In this document: positions 36,302 through 46,340 of the stretch, in pieces
Position numbering within the stretch: position 1 is the first letter of the stretch
How the letters are laid out: every line of letters starts with the position of its first letter
DNA from: Nocardia niigatensis NBRC 100131
GTDB lineage: Bacteria > Actinomycetota > Actinomycetes > Mycobacteriales > Mycobacteriaceae
Assembly: GCF_000308655.1 (NCBI RefSeq)
Contig: NZ_BAGC01000019.1
Coordinates: 58,503-122,502 of the forward strand
Direction: 5' to 3'
Length of the DNA: 64,000 nt
Translations under genes and position numbers: made by a program
Notes under the pieces: generated by a model
The model's input: only the letters and a program-made list of their open reading frames with translations
The model's database searches: none
Told to the model about the DNA's origin: nothing

Positions 36302-37855
36302 TCAGACCAGCCTGTCGAGGAGCAGGCGATTGAACCGGATCAGCCTGGCGTAGTCGGCGCGGGAGATCCGTTCGTCCGTGCCGTGGATGCGCTCCAGATC
36401 CGCGGCGGTCAGGATGAGCGGCGCGAAATTGCAGCGGGTGACGGCCAGATCGTCGTAGTAGCGGGAGTCGGTGGCGCCCGGCACCACGCCGACCGTGACG
36501 GCGATGCCCGGCGCCACCTCACGCGCGACGGCGGCGACGAGATCGAAGTCCGGGCCCGCGCACGGATCGGGTGACGGCTCGGAGGTGACGCCGTCGAGTT
36601 CGATGGTCACGCCCTTGTCGCGCACCACCTTCCGGCAGTGGGTCAGCACATCGGCCACCGAATCACCCGGCAGGATGCGGAAGTTCACGAACGCCTCGGC
36701 CCGCTGCGGCAGCACATTGGGTTTCACCCCGCCGCTGATCATGGTCGGCGCGGTGGTGGTCCGCACCAGTGCCTCGGTCTGCGGCCGGGCCGCCAGTACC
36801 CGCGCCGCGACGGCCCCGGCGATCTTCACCAGCCCGAGCAGGGTCCGGCGCGGCTCGGACATGAATTCCCGCACCCGCGTGAGCATGTCGACCGCGACCG
36901 GCGTCAGCCGCAGTGGGAACGGGTGATCCTGAATCCGCGCCACCGCCCGCGCCAGCCGCCCGACCGCGGTCTGCCGCCCCGGCATGGACGAGTGCCCGCC
37001 CACATCGGTCACCGAGAGCCGCACGGTCGCGAATCCCTTCTCGCCCACCATGATCGTGGCCACCGGCACGTCGATCCCGTCGGCCACCCCGGTGGTGATC
37101 ACGCCACCCTCGTCGACCAGCAAACGGGCCCGTACACCGGCGTCACGCAACCGCCGCGCCATCCGCCCCGCGCCCTCGGCCCCGAAGATCTCCTCGTCGT
37201 GCCCGAACGCGAGATACACGGTCTCCCTGGGCCGCACCCCCGCGTTCAGCGCCTGCTCGACGGCCTCCAGAATCGCGAGCACCCGGCTCTTGTCGTCAAT
37301 AGCCCCACGCCCCCAGATGAATTCGTCATCCACCACCCCGTCGAACGGCGGATGCGTCCACCCCGCCACATCGTCCACCGGCACCACATCCAGATGCGCC
37401 AGCAGAATCGCCGCCACCGCCTCGGCGCCGGCCCCGTCGCTCCGGTCTGCTGAACGGGACGCGGCGCCGAGCGGCCCGGTAGTAACGCTCGAACCGTTGG
37501 CACCCGGCTCGCGCTCCGAGGTGTCCGGCGCCGATTCCCTGCGGGGAGAGCCCGGGGACAGGCTCGTACGGCCTTCGGAGACCGCCGCTTTCGGGGTTGG
37601 CAGCTCGGACGCGGCGACTGCCCCGTCTCGGCCTGCCCAGCGGTAGAGGCGACTGTGGCCGAAGGCTTCCCAGGTGAGGTGGGTGTGGACCAGGGGGAAG
37701 CAGGCCTCGAGGTGGGCGATGAGCCGGTCGAACTCGGTCGGGTCGACGCGGTCGCGGTCCTCGTAGGAGACGGTTCGGCAGCGTAGCGCCGCGGCCAGCC
37801 GCTCGGCGGTGGCATCGTCGACGGTGGTGGCGTCGGTCGGCGCGGTGCTGGTCAT
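36302..37855 (-). CDS. M20-family metallopeptidase with low-complexity insertion
   Basis: A 517-residue M20/M28-type hydrolase (ArgE/DapE/CPG2/Acy1 family). Metal ligands and catalytic residues are visible: HLDVVPV (about 154-160), GRGAIDDKS, DEEIFG with the catalytic Glu, and VDEGG. The protein carries an unusual Ser/Pro/Glu/Arg-rich insertion at about residues 82-146, before the first metal ligand, that I would expect to be disordered. It overlaps nothing and starts 4 bp after the stop of the CocE-type gene upstream, suggesting an operon. Substrate is probably an N-acyl amino acid or peptide. Confidence 0.85.
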   Translation of the reverse strand: MTSTAPTDATTVDDATAERLAAALRCRTVSYEDRDRVDPTEFDRLIAHLEACFPLVHTHLTWEAFGHSRLYRWAGRDGAVAASELPTPKAAVSEGRTSLSPGSPRRESAPDTSEREPGANGSSVTTGPLGAASRSADRSDGAGAEAVAAILLAHLDVVPVDDVAGWTHPPFDGVVDDEFIWGRGAIDDKSRVLAILEAVEQALNAGVRPRETVYLAFGHDEEIFGAEGAGRMARRLRDAGVRARLLVDEGGVITTGVADGIDVPVATIMVGEKGFATVRLSVTDVGGHSSMPGRQTAVGRLARAVARIQDHPFPLRLTPVAVDMLTRVREFMSEPRRTLLGLVKIAGAVAARVLAARPQTEALVRTTTAPTMISGGVKPNVLPQRAEAFVNFRILPGDSVADVLTHCRKVVRDKGVTIELDGVTSEPSPDPCAGPDFDLVAAVAREVAPGIAVTVGVVPGATDSRYYDDLAVTRCNFAPLILTAADLERIHGTDERISRADYARLIRFNRLLLDRLV

Positions 37856-37859
37856 GGGC

Positions 37860-39521
37860 CTAGCCGCCGGTCCTGGGTGGGAAGTTCACGGTCACAGTCG
37901 CATTGTTCACCACATCGGGGGCGAGTGAGACGGTCTTCTCGTTCCGCCACTTCGGAATGGCCTCGCTGGTGTCGCCGGCCAGGTCCGGGGTGCGGATCGT
38001 GGTGAGCAGGGGCAGATGGATCCGGGCGGCGGCGACGGTGACCGGTGCGAAGGCCGGCGGGTGCGCCCAGACGTCGTCGACCACATCGGTGACCCGGACG
38101 CCGATCCGGTGACCGGCGGCAATGGGCCAGTCCTGGGCGAGCAGCCGGACCTCCACGGTCGGAGCGACCGGTGCGATGCCCCGGGTGATGACGGTCGCCC
38201 GATTGCCCGGGTCGATGTCGTAGACCTCGACGGTCACCGCCGCCGTGGCGGGCCCGTCCAGGCTGAGGGTTGCGGTCGGCGCGCCGGACAGGTGCTGGTC
38301 CCGGTCGAGCGGCTGGCTGACGGTCCAGATCTCGCGGTCCGCGCCCGGCAGCAGCCCGCGATCGTTGTAGCGTCCGGTGCGCAGATCGATGTCGAGGGCG
38401 CGGCTGTCGGCGGGCGGCCACGCGGTCTCCGACCGCCACCGGCCGTCGAACTGGCCGACGGTGATCCGGGGCCCGGGCACCGTCACGTCCTTGCCCGCCA
38501 CCTGCCGATCGAAGAACGCCAGCAGTTCGTCGGCGAAGCCGGGCGCACCGCATTTCTCGGTGCAGTCGCGGTGACCCCACTGCCCGAACCAGGCCTTGTG
38601 CTCGCCCGGCCCGAGTTCGTTCCACAGCTGGAAGACCCGGTCGGGCCGGGTGTTGTAGTCCACGAAGCCCTGCCCGAGGAACAGGGGAATGGTGTTGCCG
38701 CGCAACTTCTCCACCAGATCCCGGTCCCGCCAGAACGCGGAGGTGGCGTCGTGGTTGGTGGTTTCGGCGAGGTAGTGCTGATAGCAGGCCGGATCGATGC
38801 TCGACGCGTTCGCCCTGTACTCCGCCGAATCGGTCGGATACCCGGGTGTGGACGCGATCAGCAGATGTTCGAAGCCCGCGAGATCGCCGGGCCGGAAGCC
38901 GTTCTCACTGATCGGTTTGAGCGAGAACTTCCAGGCGATGCCCTGCATGTACAGGTAGGCGTTGGGGTCCACGACCGGTTCGAAGGAGGCCACCGCCGCC
39001 AGCCCCGCGGGCTGCTCGGACAGACCCATGAGCCCGGTCCAGCCCTCGTAGGAGATGCCGGCCAACCCGACCCGGCCGGTCGACCACGACTGTCCCGCAG
39101 CCCATTCCACCGCGGTCTTCACATCCGACCGCTCGCCCGGCCCGCCGAAATCGGGGCAGCCGTTGGAGCCGCCGAATCCGCGCAGATCGACGATCACGTA
39201 GGTGTATCCGGCCCGCAGGAACATCGACACCGGCAGATCCTCGGTGGACGGCCCGCCCTTGATCCGCGGTTCGCTCAATCGCATGAGATGCGCCCGGTAG
39301 GGGCTGACGGTCATGATCACCGGTGTGCGCACGTCGTCGGCGATCCCGGCGGGCCGCAGCACATCCGCGTGCAGTCGCGTCCCGTCCGGCGCGGTGATGA
39401 ACTCCTCGTGCCACTGATACCGCGGGTCGGCCCCCGCGCGCCCCGGCACCGCCACAACCCCCACCACCAGCAGCAGCACGCCGATCAACGCGCGCCACAA
39501 CACCATCCGCATGCTCACCAT
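37860..39521 (-). CDS. secreted CocE/NonD-family hydrolase
   Basis: About 553 residues. The N-terminus MRMVLWRALIGVLLLVVGVV followed by ...GRAGA is a classical signal peptide. The alpha/beta-hydrolase domain has VIVDLRGFGGSNG and the nucleophile elbow GISYEGWTG; His lies in FGQWGHRDC; the C-terminal jelly-roll, X-Pro dipeptidyl-peptidase-like domain begins near residue 340 and includes DVWAHPPAF. Start ATG 39521 has AAGG five bases upstream; ATG 39512 and 39506 are alternatives. Likely an exported esterase or peptidase that acts on acylated substrates; the natural substrate is unknown. Confidence 0.85.
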   Translation of the reverse strand: MVSMRMVLWRALIGVLLLVVGVVAVPGRAGADPRYQWHEEFITAPDGTRLHADVLRPAGIADDVRTPVIMTVSPYRAHLMRLSEPRIKGGPSTEDLPVSMFLRAGYTYVIVDLRGFGGSNGCPDFGGPGERSDVKTAVEWAAGQSWSTGRVGLAGISYEGWTGLMGLSEQPAGLAAVASFEPVVDPNAYLYMQGIAWKFSLKPISENGFRPGDLAGFEHLLIASTPGYPTDSAEYRANASSIDPACYQHYLAETTNHDATSAFWRDRDLVEKLRGNTIPLFLGQGFVDYNTRPDRVFQLWNELGPGEHKAWFGQWGHRDCTEKCGAPGFADELLAFFDRQVAGKDVTVPGPRITVGQFDGRWRSETAWPPADSRALDIDLRTGRYNDRGLLPGADREIWTVSQPLDRDQHLSGAPTATLSLDGPATAAVTVEVYDIDPGNRATVITRGIAPVAPTVEVRLLAQDWPIAAGHRIGVRVTDVVDDVWAHPPAFAPVTVAAARIHLPLLTTIRTPDLAGDTSEAIPKWRNEKTVSLAPDVVNNATVTVNFPPRTGG

Positions 39522-39666
39522 AGTGACCTTGGCGGTTGCGGCGGCCGTGATCCAGCCCCAGGAACCGGGGTGCGCGGTCCGCTTACCGCTCGCCACACCG
39601 CGCCGGGTTCGACCCTCCCGCCACGGGAGACCGCATCCTCGAATCGACCCCGAGAAAGGAGCCGCC

Positions 39667-40224
39667 ATGAAACTGAACCTGGCCAAGACCGACAAGCATT
39701 ACTACGACGCCCCGGCCGACCCCGTCCTCCGTACCTTCCCCACCTGCAATTACGCCATGGTCAGTGGCGTCGGCGCACCCCTCGGCGACGCCTACACCGA
39801 GGCCGTCTCGACCCTGTACCGAGCCGCCTACGGCGCCAAGAAGATCGCCAAGGCGGACGGCAACGACTTCGTGGTTCCCAAGCTGGAGGGCCTGTGGTGG
39901 GTCGAGTCGGATCGCCCAGCCCTGGAGGTGCCGCGTGACGAATGGCACTGGACCATGATGATCCGCATGCCCGACCCGGTGACCCCGGACATGGTCTCCG
40001 GAGCCGGCTTCGGCCAGCTGACCGAGGGCGACGCGATCCAGGTCATGCACCGCGGCCCGTACTCGGCCGAGCCCGAGACCCTCGCTCGCATGCAGACTTT
40101 CATGGCCGACCACGGCCTCGCCATGAACGGCCGCCACCACGAGATCTACCTCTCCGATCCCCGCCGCACCGAGGACGCCGCCATGCGCACCCTGCTCCGC
40201 CACCCCGTCCGCCCGCTGACGTGA
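39667..40224 (+). CDS. GyrI-like domain protein
   Basis: A 185-residue protein of the GyrI-like/SbmC small-molecule-binding fold, without a DNA-binding domain. The pattern includes FPTCNYAMVSGVGAP, LYRAAYGAKKIAKADG and VEWHW-type DEWHWTMMIRMP, and ends NGRHHEIYLSDPRR, the family's ligand-pocket region. ATG 39667 follows GAAAGGAG. It is divergent from the CocE-type gene and ends at a hairpin. Proteins of this kind often bind drugs or lipophilic compounds; its ligand is unknown. Confidence 0.85.
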   Translation: MKLNLAKTDKHYYDAPADPVLRTFPTCNYAMVSGVGAPLGDAYTEAVSTLYRAAYGAKKIAKADGNDFVVPKLEGLWWVESDRPALEVPRDEWHWTMMIRMPDPVTPDMVSGAGFGQLTEGDAIQVMHRGPYSAEPETLARMQTFMADHGLAMNGRHHEIYLSDPRRTEDAAMRTLLRHPVRPLT

Positions 40225-40227
40225 CGA

Positions 40228-40276
40228 GGGAGCTCTCACCGTGGAGTTTCGCCTGATTCCCACGCCGAGAGCTCCC
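40228..40276. terminator. hairpin between converging genes
   Basis: GGGAGCTCTC (40228-40237) pairs with GAGAGCTCCC (40267-40276); CGTGG (40240-40244) and CCACG (40260-40264) extend the stem inside. It separates the GyrI-like gene and the DUF2236 gene, which converge. Confidence 0.75.
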
Positions 40277-40288
40277 GGATTCCGGTGG

Positions 40289-41200
40289 TCACACCGGACG
40301 CAGGTTGATCATCTTGCGCAGGCGGGCGCGGTCGCGTTCGAGGCGGCGGGCCTCGTAGGCGATGGGGAAGTAGCGGACGCGCTCGGGCAGCAGGGGGACG
40401 GTGCGGCCGATGACGCGGCCCAGAAGACGCAAGATGCGTTCGTCTTTCGCGGTCCACTCCAGGCCGAGCCGGTCGCGGATCAGCTCGGGGGTGGTGCCGA
40501 CGGTGACGAAGTACTGGAGACGGCCGACCGGGTTGGTCACCGCGCGCCAGACCGGGTGCAGGGGAGCGGGAATCTGCTTGGGCGGGTTGATCTTCCGGAT
40601 CACCTTCAGATAGTCATAGGCGACATTCGTTGCGACGAGGTGGCTCTCGACCTGATTCCAGAACCACGGCTCCCACTCCGCGTAGGTCGCGGGAATCTCC
40701 TTGGGGGCCACCGAGAAATTGCGCATGAGCTGCACGGTTTCCTGGTAGTAGGACTCCTTGTCGGCGTCGGTGAGCTTCTCGCGGGAGAAGTACTTGCTGC
40801 CCTCGGTGAAGGCGAACACGCCGGTGTGCAGCACCCACGCCCAGGGCGCGGACGCGAGCGCCTGGTGTTTGACGCCCTGGGCGTCGGTGGAATTCAGGGT
40901 CGCGTGCATGCGCCGCAGCCGATCGGCCTCGGCGAGCGCCTCGTCGCCGCCGTAGATCCACATCATGACCGAGGCGATACTGCGCGTGGCCCGGCCCATG
41001 GGATCGGTGCGGAAGCTCGAGTGCTCGTCGACCACCGCGGCGATGGTCGGTTCCATGGTCTGCAGCAGGAACGCGGACCCGGCGGTGAGAGAGAACGTGA
41101 GCAGCCCGACGTCCTCCCACATCCGGCTGCCGGGTTCGAACGGCCGGCGTTCGGGCCGGCCACCCTTGGTCTCCTGGTCCAGCGCGACAGCGGCGGTCAT
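40289..41200 (-). CDS. oxygenase MpaB-family / DUF2236 protein
   Basis: A 303-residue DUF2236 protein, a family with heme-binding members such as latex-clearing protein and fungal MpaB. The family pattern is recognisable: AFLLQTMEPTIAAVVDEHSSF, then RMHATLNSTDAQGVKHQAL with conserved His, WVLHTGVFAF and YYQETVQLM. No signal peptide. Actinobacteria carry many paralogues, most of unknown activity; oxidation of a hydrophobic compound is a general expectation. Divergent from the membrane protein at 41406 across 205 bp that hold no other gene. Confidence 0.88.
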   Translation of the reverse strand: MTAAVALDQETKGGRPERRPFEPGSRMWEDVGLLTFSLTAGSAFLLQTMEPTIAAVVDEHSSFRTDPMGRATRSIASVMMWIYGGDEALAEADRLRRMHATLNSTDAQGVKHQALASAPWAWVLHTGVFAFTEGSKYFSREKLTDADKESYYQETVQLMRNFSVAPKEIPATYAEWEPWFWNQVESHLVATNVAYDYLKVIRKINPPKQIPAPLHPVWRAVTNPVGRLQYFVTVGTTPELIRDRLGLEWTAKDERILRLLGRVIGRTVPLLPERVRYFPIAYEARRLERDRARLRKMINLRPV

Positions 41201-41405
41201 GGTGATCTCCTTTGATCACTCCCGCCGAAGCGACACACTCCGACAGGATGAGAGAGTTACCAATAAATCTTCTCATCATGTCGCGAGCGTGGCAACAGTC
41301 AGGTTGGCGACGGAATCCGCCGAATGCGTGGATCATGATGCGAGACGACCGCGCTGTCGAAGGGTTACCGGCACCAACCCCTGAACCGAAAGAGCTGGGT
41401 GCACA

Positions 41406-42725
41406 ATGGCGGAGGCAGAACAGACGGTTCCGGCGCGTACCCCGCGCCAGCGGGTGCGGGTGTGGCTGGCTCCGGCAGTGGTGGTCTCGCTGCTCATGGC
41501 GTTGCTGGCAACGATGTATCTGGCGTATGTGGTCGATCCGGCGAAGCATCTGCACGGATTCCCGATCGCCCTGGTCGATCAGGACGCCGGGGATGTAATC
41601 GGCGGGCAGCCCACCAATGTGGGCAAGCAGATCGGCGACGCTCTGGTGCAGCAGATTCCGGCCGACAAATTCGACCTGCGGGTGCTCGGCATCAACGAGG
41701 CTCAGCAGCAGCTGAACTCGGGGAAGGTGTACGGGGCGATCGTCATCCCGAGCGACTTCACCAAGCGGCTGGGCATTTTCGCCGCCGCCGGCGTGCTGCC
41801 CGGGGACGTCACGCAACCGCAGATCACGGTGTACACCAATCCGCGCGCCGGAACCTTCAGCACCACGATCGTGCAGAACGTCGCCGGGACGGCCTTGAAA
41901 CAGGCCAACGAGACTGTCGGCCAACGCCTCACCACGACCGTGAACACCCAGCTTCAGGGCGGCGGTGGTGCACCCCCGCCACAGCTGTCGGGGCTCAGCA
42001 AACTCATGCTGGCCGCGCCGATCGATGTGACCATCACGCCGTTCCATCCGCTGCCCGCCGGTACGGGTGGTGGTCTGACCGCCTTCTTCTACACGGTGAT
42101 GATCCTGCTGGCCGGGTTCACCGGCGCGATGGTGATCAATGGAATGGTCGATTCCGCACTGGGTTTCGCGCCCACCGAATTCGGTCCCTGGTATGTCCAC
42201 TATCCGCCGGTACCGATCTCCCGGCTGCGGACGCTGTTCCTCAAATGGGGCCTCATCACCGGCGTCGCACCCGTGGTAGCGGCCATCTTCATGGGGATCG
42301 GGCACTGGCTGGGCATGCCCATCGACCGTCCGCCACTGCTGTTCCTCTACAGCACGTTCGCCATCATCGCGGTCGGTGTCACCGCACTGTCGATCGTGTC
42401 CGCGCTGGGGACCCTGGGCATGCTGGTGAACCTGGTGCTGTTCATCGTACTGGGCCTGCCGTCCTCCGGCGGCACCGTCCCGGTCGAGGCGATCCCGAAA
42501 CCCGTTGCGTGGCTTGCGGATTTCGAGCCGATGCATCAGGTGTATCTCGGGGTGCGCGCGATTCTCTACTTCAACGGTGACGGCTCGGCGGGGCTGAGTC
42601 ACGCGTTCTGGATGACCCTGCTGGGTCTGGTGATCGGTCTCCTGGTGGGCTTGGTGGTGACGGGTTACTACGACCGCAAGGAACTGCACCGCGCACCCGC
42701 CACACCATCGCCCGTTCCGGCGTAG
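41406..42725 (+). CDS. YhgE/Pip-like (DUF3533) membrane protein
   Basis: A 439-residue membrane protein with one N-terminal segment (VWLAPAVVVSLLMALLATMYLAYV, about 19-42), a large extracytoplasmic domain (about 43-210, VDQDAGDVIGGQP, then VIPSDFTKRLG typical of the YhgE/Pip family), and five or six membrane segments after residue 225. This architecture is shared by phage-infection proteins, ESX-secretion-like YhgE and ABC-2-type permeases without an ATPase. Function is probably export or envelope assembly. ATG 41406 is near the -35/-10-like AT-rich stretch at 41250-41290. Confidence 0.82.
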   Translation: MAEAEQTVPARTPRQRVRVWLAPAVVVSLLMALLATMYLAYVVDPAKHLHGFPIALVDQDAGDVIGGQPTNVGKQIGDALVQQIPADKFDLRVLGINEAQQQLNSGKVYGAIVIPSDFTKRLGIFAAAGVLPGDVTQPQITVYTNPRAGTFSTTIVQNVAGTALKQANETVGQRLTTTVNTQLQGGGGAPPPQLSGLSKLMLAAPIDVTITPFHPLPAGTGGGLTAFFYTVMILLAGFTGAMVINGMVDSALGFAPTEFGPWYVHYPPVPISRLRTLFLKWGLITGVAPVVAAIFMGIGHWLGMPIDRPPLLFLYSTFAIIAVGVTALSIVSALGTLGMLVNLVLFIVLGLPSSGGTVPVEAIPKPVAWLADFEPMHQVYLGVRAILYFNGDGSAGLSHAFWMTLLGLVIGLLVGLVVTGYYDRKELHRAPATPSPVPA

Positions 42726-42736
42726 GAACGTGAAGA

Positions 42737-42783
42737 GCCGGATGGCGGGACCGGACGGGTAAACCCGGTCCACGCCATCCGGC
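42737..42783. terminator. large hairpin after the YhgE-like gene
   Basis: GCCGGATGGCG (42737-42747) pairs exactly with CGCCATCCGGC (42773-42783); an inner ACCGG/CCGGT pair lies at 42750-42754 and 42765-42769. It follows the YhgE-like stop by 11 bp. The remaining 42784-42908 has no gene. Confidence 0.8.
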
Positions 42784-42908
42784 GTTCACTACCCCGCCAG
42801 CCGGGTGAGTTCGGCTTCCGGTCGCGCGGTACGGCATGGGTAACCGCGCACCGGGTGGCGGGCGACGTCCGATCCTGGATCGAAAATCGGACGGCGATCA
42901 GGGCGTGA

Positions 42909-44171
<1,263 letters not shown>

Positions 44172-44186
44172 GATTCCTTCCGGTTC

Positions 44187-45170
44187 TCAGCGGCGCTTGC
44201 CCACGGCGGCAAGGGTTTCGAGGGCGGCCTGGTAGAGGGATTCCGGCGACGGGAGCGCCAGCTTCTCGAGCGGCTTGGCGTAGGGCAGCGGCACCTCGGC
44301 CATGGCGACGCGGCGGACGGGGGCGTCCAGATAGTCGAACGCGCCGTCGGAGATGGTGGCCGCGACCTCCGCGCCGATGCCGTAGGTCAGCCAGTCGTCC
44401 TCGCCGATGACGGCGCAGCCGGTCTTCTTGACCGAGGCGACAATGGTGTCGCGGTCCAGCGGACGCAGGCTGCGCAGATCGACGACCTCTGCCGAGATGC
44501 CCTCGGCGGCAAGCTTTTCGGCGACCTGAGTGCACACGGTGGCCATGCGCGAGTAGCCGATGAGCGTGATGTCGGTGCCCTCGCGGGTGACCGCGGCCTT
44601 GCCGATCTCGGCGGCCGGAAGATCCTCCGGCACTTCGCCCTTGGTGTTGTAGAGCGACAGGTTCTCCAGGAACAGCACCGGATCGTCGTCCGCGATGGCG
44701 GCCTTCAGCAGTGCCTTCGCGTCGGCGGGGGTGCTGGGCGCGACGACCTTCAGGCCGGGCACGAACGCGTAGTACAGCTCGATGTTCTGCGAGTGCGTCG
44801 CGCCGAGCTGCTGGCCGCCGCCACCGGGGGTGCGGATGACCATCGGCACCGACGTCTGTCCGCCGAACATGCCGTAGATCTTGGCGGCGTGATTGACGAT
44901 CTGATCCAGCGCCAGCAGCGAGAAGTTGATCGTCATGATCTCGACGACCGGGCGCAGGCCCAGCATGGCGGCGCCGATGGCCGCGCCGACGAAACCCTCT
45001 TCGGCGATCGGGGTGTCGCGCACCCGCTTCTCGCCGAATTCGGTCAGCAGGCCGGCGGTGATCTTGTAGGAGCCTTCGAAGACGCCGATCTCCTCGCCGA
45101 TCAGGAAGACGTCGTCGTCGCGCCGCATCTCCTCGCGGAGGGTCTCGCGCAGCGCTTCACGGTAGGTCAT
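44187..45170 (-). CDS. pdhB: pyruvate-type dehydrogenase E1 component, beta subunit
   Basis: A 327-residue E1-beta, made of the transketolase Pyr domain (IGEEIGVFEGSYKIT with the TPP-activating Glu, then GLRPVVEIMTINFSLLALDQIVNHAAK) and a C-terminal transketolase-C domain (VVDLRSLRPLDRDTI). It pairs with pdhA in an alpha2beta2 E1. ATG 45170 is preferred; GTG 45179 is an alternative. Tandem with pdhA, 19 bp apart. Confidence 0.9.
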   Translation of the reverse strand: MTYREALRETLREEMRRDDDVFLIGEEIGVFEGSYKITAGLLTEFGEKRVRDTPIAEEGFVGAAIGAAMLGLRPVVEIMTINFSLLALDQIVNHAAKIYGMFGGQTSVPMVIRTPGGGGQQLGATHSQNIELYYAFVPGLKVVAPSTPADAKALLKAAIADDDPVLFLENLSLYNTKGEVPEDLPAAEIGKAAVTREGTDITLIGYSRMATVCTQVAEKLAAEGISAEVVDLRSLRPLDRDTIVASVKKTGCAVIGEDDWLTYGIGAEVAATISDGAFDYLDAPVRRVAMAEVPLPYAKPLEKLALPSPESLYQAALETLAAVGKRR

Positions 45171-45189
45171 GACAGCCACGGTGATGTCC

Positions 45190-46329
45190 TTAGGCGGTGA
45201 AGAGCGGATCGCCGGGCAGACGATGGGAATCGCCCGCGACCGGGGTCGCGTAGTTGTAGTCGAACAGGGTGGCCGGGTCCGGGTGCGGGGATCGGTCGGC
45301 GAAATCGACCGCGGCGCGCACGCGTTCCCTGACATCGGCCTCGATGGCGGCGGCGGAGTCCTCGCTCAGTACGCCCGCGTCCAGAAGCCGGTTGTGCCAC
45401 AGCACGATCGGGTCGTGCTCGGCCGCGGTGGAGACGGCGTCCTCGGTGCGGTACTTGGCCGGGTCGACCACCGAGTGGCCCTTCAGCCGGTAGGAGACGG
45501 CCTCGAGCAGCGCGGGTTTGCCCTCGCGGCGGGCGGTCTCGATGAGATCGCCCGCGACCTCGCGCACGGCCAGCACATCGGTGCCGTCCACGCGCTCACC
45601 GCGCATGCGGTAGGAGGAGGCGCGCCTCCACAGATCCGGTTCGGCGGAGGACTTCTCGACGGTGGTGCCCATGCCGGTCTGGTTGTTGATCACCAGGAAC
45701 ACGATGGGCAGATTCCACAGCGCCGCGATGTTCAGCGACTCGTGGAAGGCGCCGATATTGGTGGTGCCCTCACCCATCTGGCACACTACGACGTCGTCGC
45801 CGCCGCGGTAGTCGATGGCCAGCGCCGCGCCGATGGCGAGCGGAACCTGGCCGCCGACAATGGCGTAACCGCCGAGCAGTCGGGTGGCGGTGTCGTACAT
45901 GTGCATGGATCCGCCCCAGCCCTTGGAGGTGCCGGTGGAGCGTCCGTACAGCTCGGCCATGACGCGGCCGGGCTCGATGCCCTTGGCCAGCGCGTAACCG
46001 TGCTCGCGGTAGTTGGTGAACAGGTAGTCGGTGGGGCGCATGGCCTTTCCCACACCGACGACGGTCGCCTCCTCACCGAGGTTGAGGTGGCAGTAGCCGC
46101 CGATCTTGGCCTGCTGGTACGCCTGCGCGGTGCGCTCCTCGAAGCGGCGGATGAACAGCATGTCGGTGTACAGCTCGCGCAGCGTGTTCGCATCCGCGCC
46201 GCCGAAATCGGCTCCGCCGAGCAGGTTTTCGGCTGCGCCCTTTTCGAACGTGGCTGCGTCGGCGGCCTGGTCGGCCGGGCGGGTGGCCTTGCGCGCCGTC
46301 TTGCGCGGCGCGGCGGTGGTCGTGGTCAT
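45190..46329 (-). CDS. pdhA: pyruvate-type dehydrogenase E1 component, alpha subunit
   Basis: A 379-residue E1-alpha. The TPP/Mg-binding motif is MGEGTTNIGAFHESLNIA followed by NN (about 177-196), a GEG variant of the usual GDG, and HSVVDPAKYRT is the phosphorylation-loop equivalent. The N-terminal 30 residues are a basic, Ala-rich tail. It resembles PDH or acetoin-dehydrogenase alpha subunits (GYCHLNLGEEA, LFTNYREHGYALAKG). ATG 46329 is chosen; a GTG/ATG five codons upstream is possible. Located between lpdA and pdhB. Confidence 0.9.
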   Translation of the reverse strand: MTTTTAAPRKTARKATRPADQAADAATFEKGAAENLLGGADFGGADANTLRELYTDMLFIRRFEERTAQAYQQAKIGGYCHLNLGEEATVVGVGKAMRPTDYLFTNYREHGYALAKGIEPGRVMAELYGRSTGTSKGWGGSMHMYDTATRLLGGYAIVGGQVPLAIGAALAIDYRGGDDVVVCQMGEGTTNIGAFHESLNIAALWNLPIVFLVINNQTGMGTTVEKSSAEPDLWRRASSYRMRGERVDGTDVLAVREVAGDLIETARREGKPALLEAVSYRLKGHSVVDPAKYRTEDAVSTAAEHDPIVLWHNRLLDAGVLSEDSAAAIEADVRERVRAAVDFADRSPHPDPATLFDYNYATPVAGDSHRLPGDPLFTA

Positions 46330-46340
46330 GACGGGACTCC

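Noticed and set aside
38016..39938. 640-residue open frame on the plus strand
   Set aside because: It is antisense to the CocE-type hydrolase, is Arg/Gly/Pro-rich and has no motifs; a GC-driven shadow.
40614..42773. 719-residue minus-strand frame across the DUF2236 and YhgE-like genes
   Set aside because: It overlaps two real genes on different strands and is His/Arg/Gln-rich without domains.
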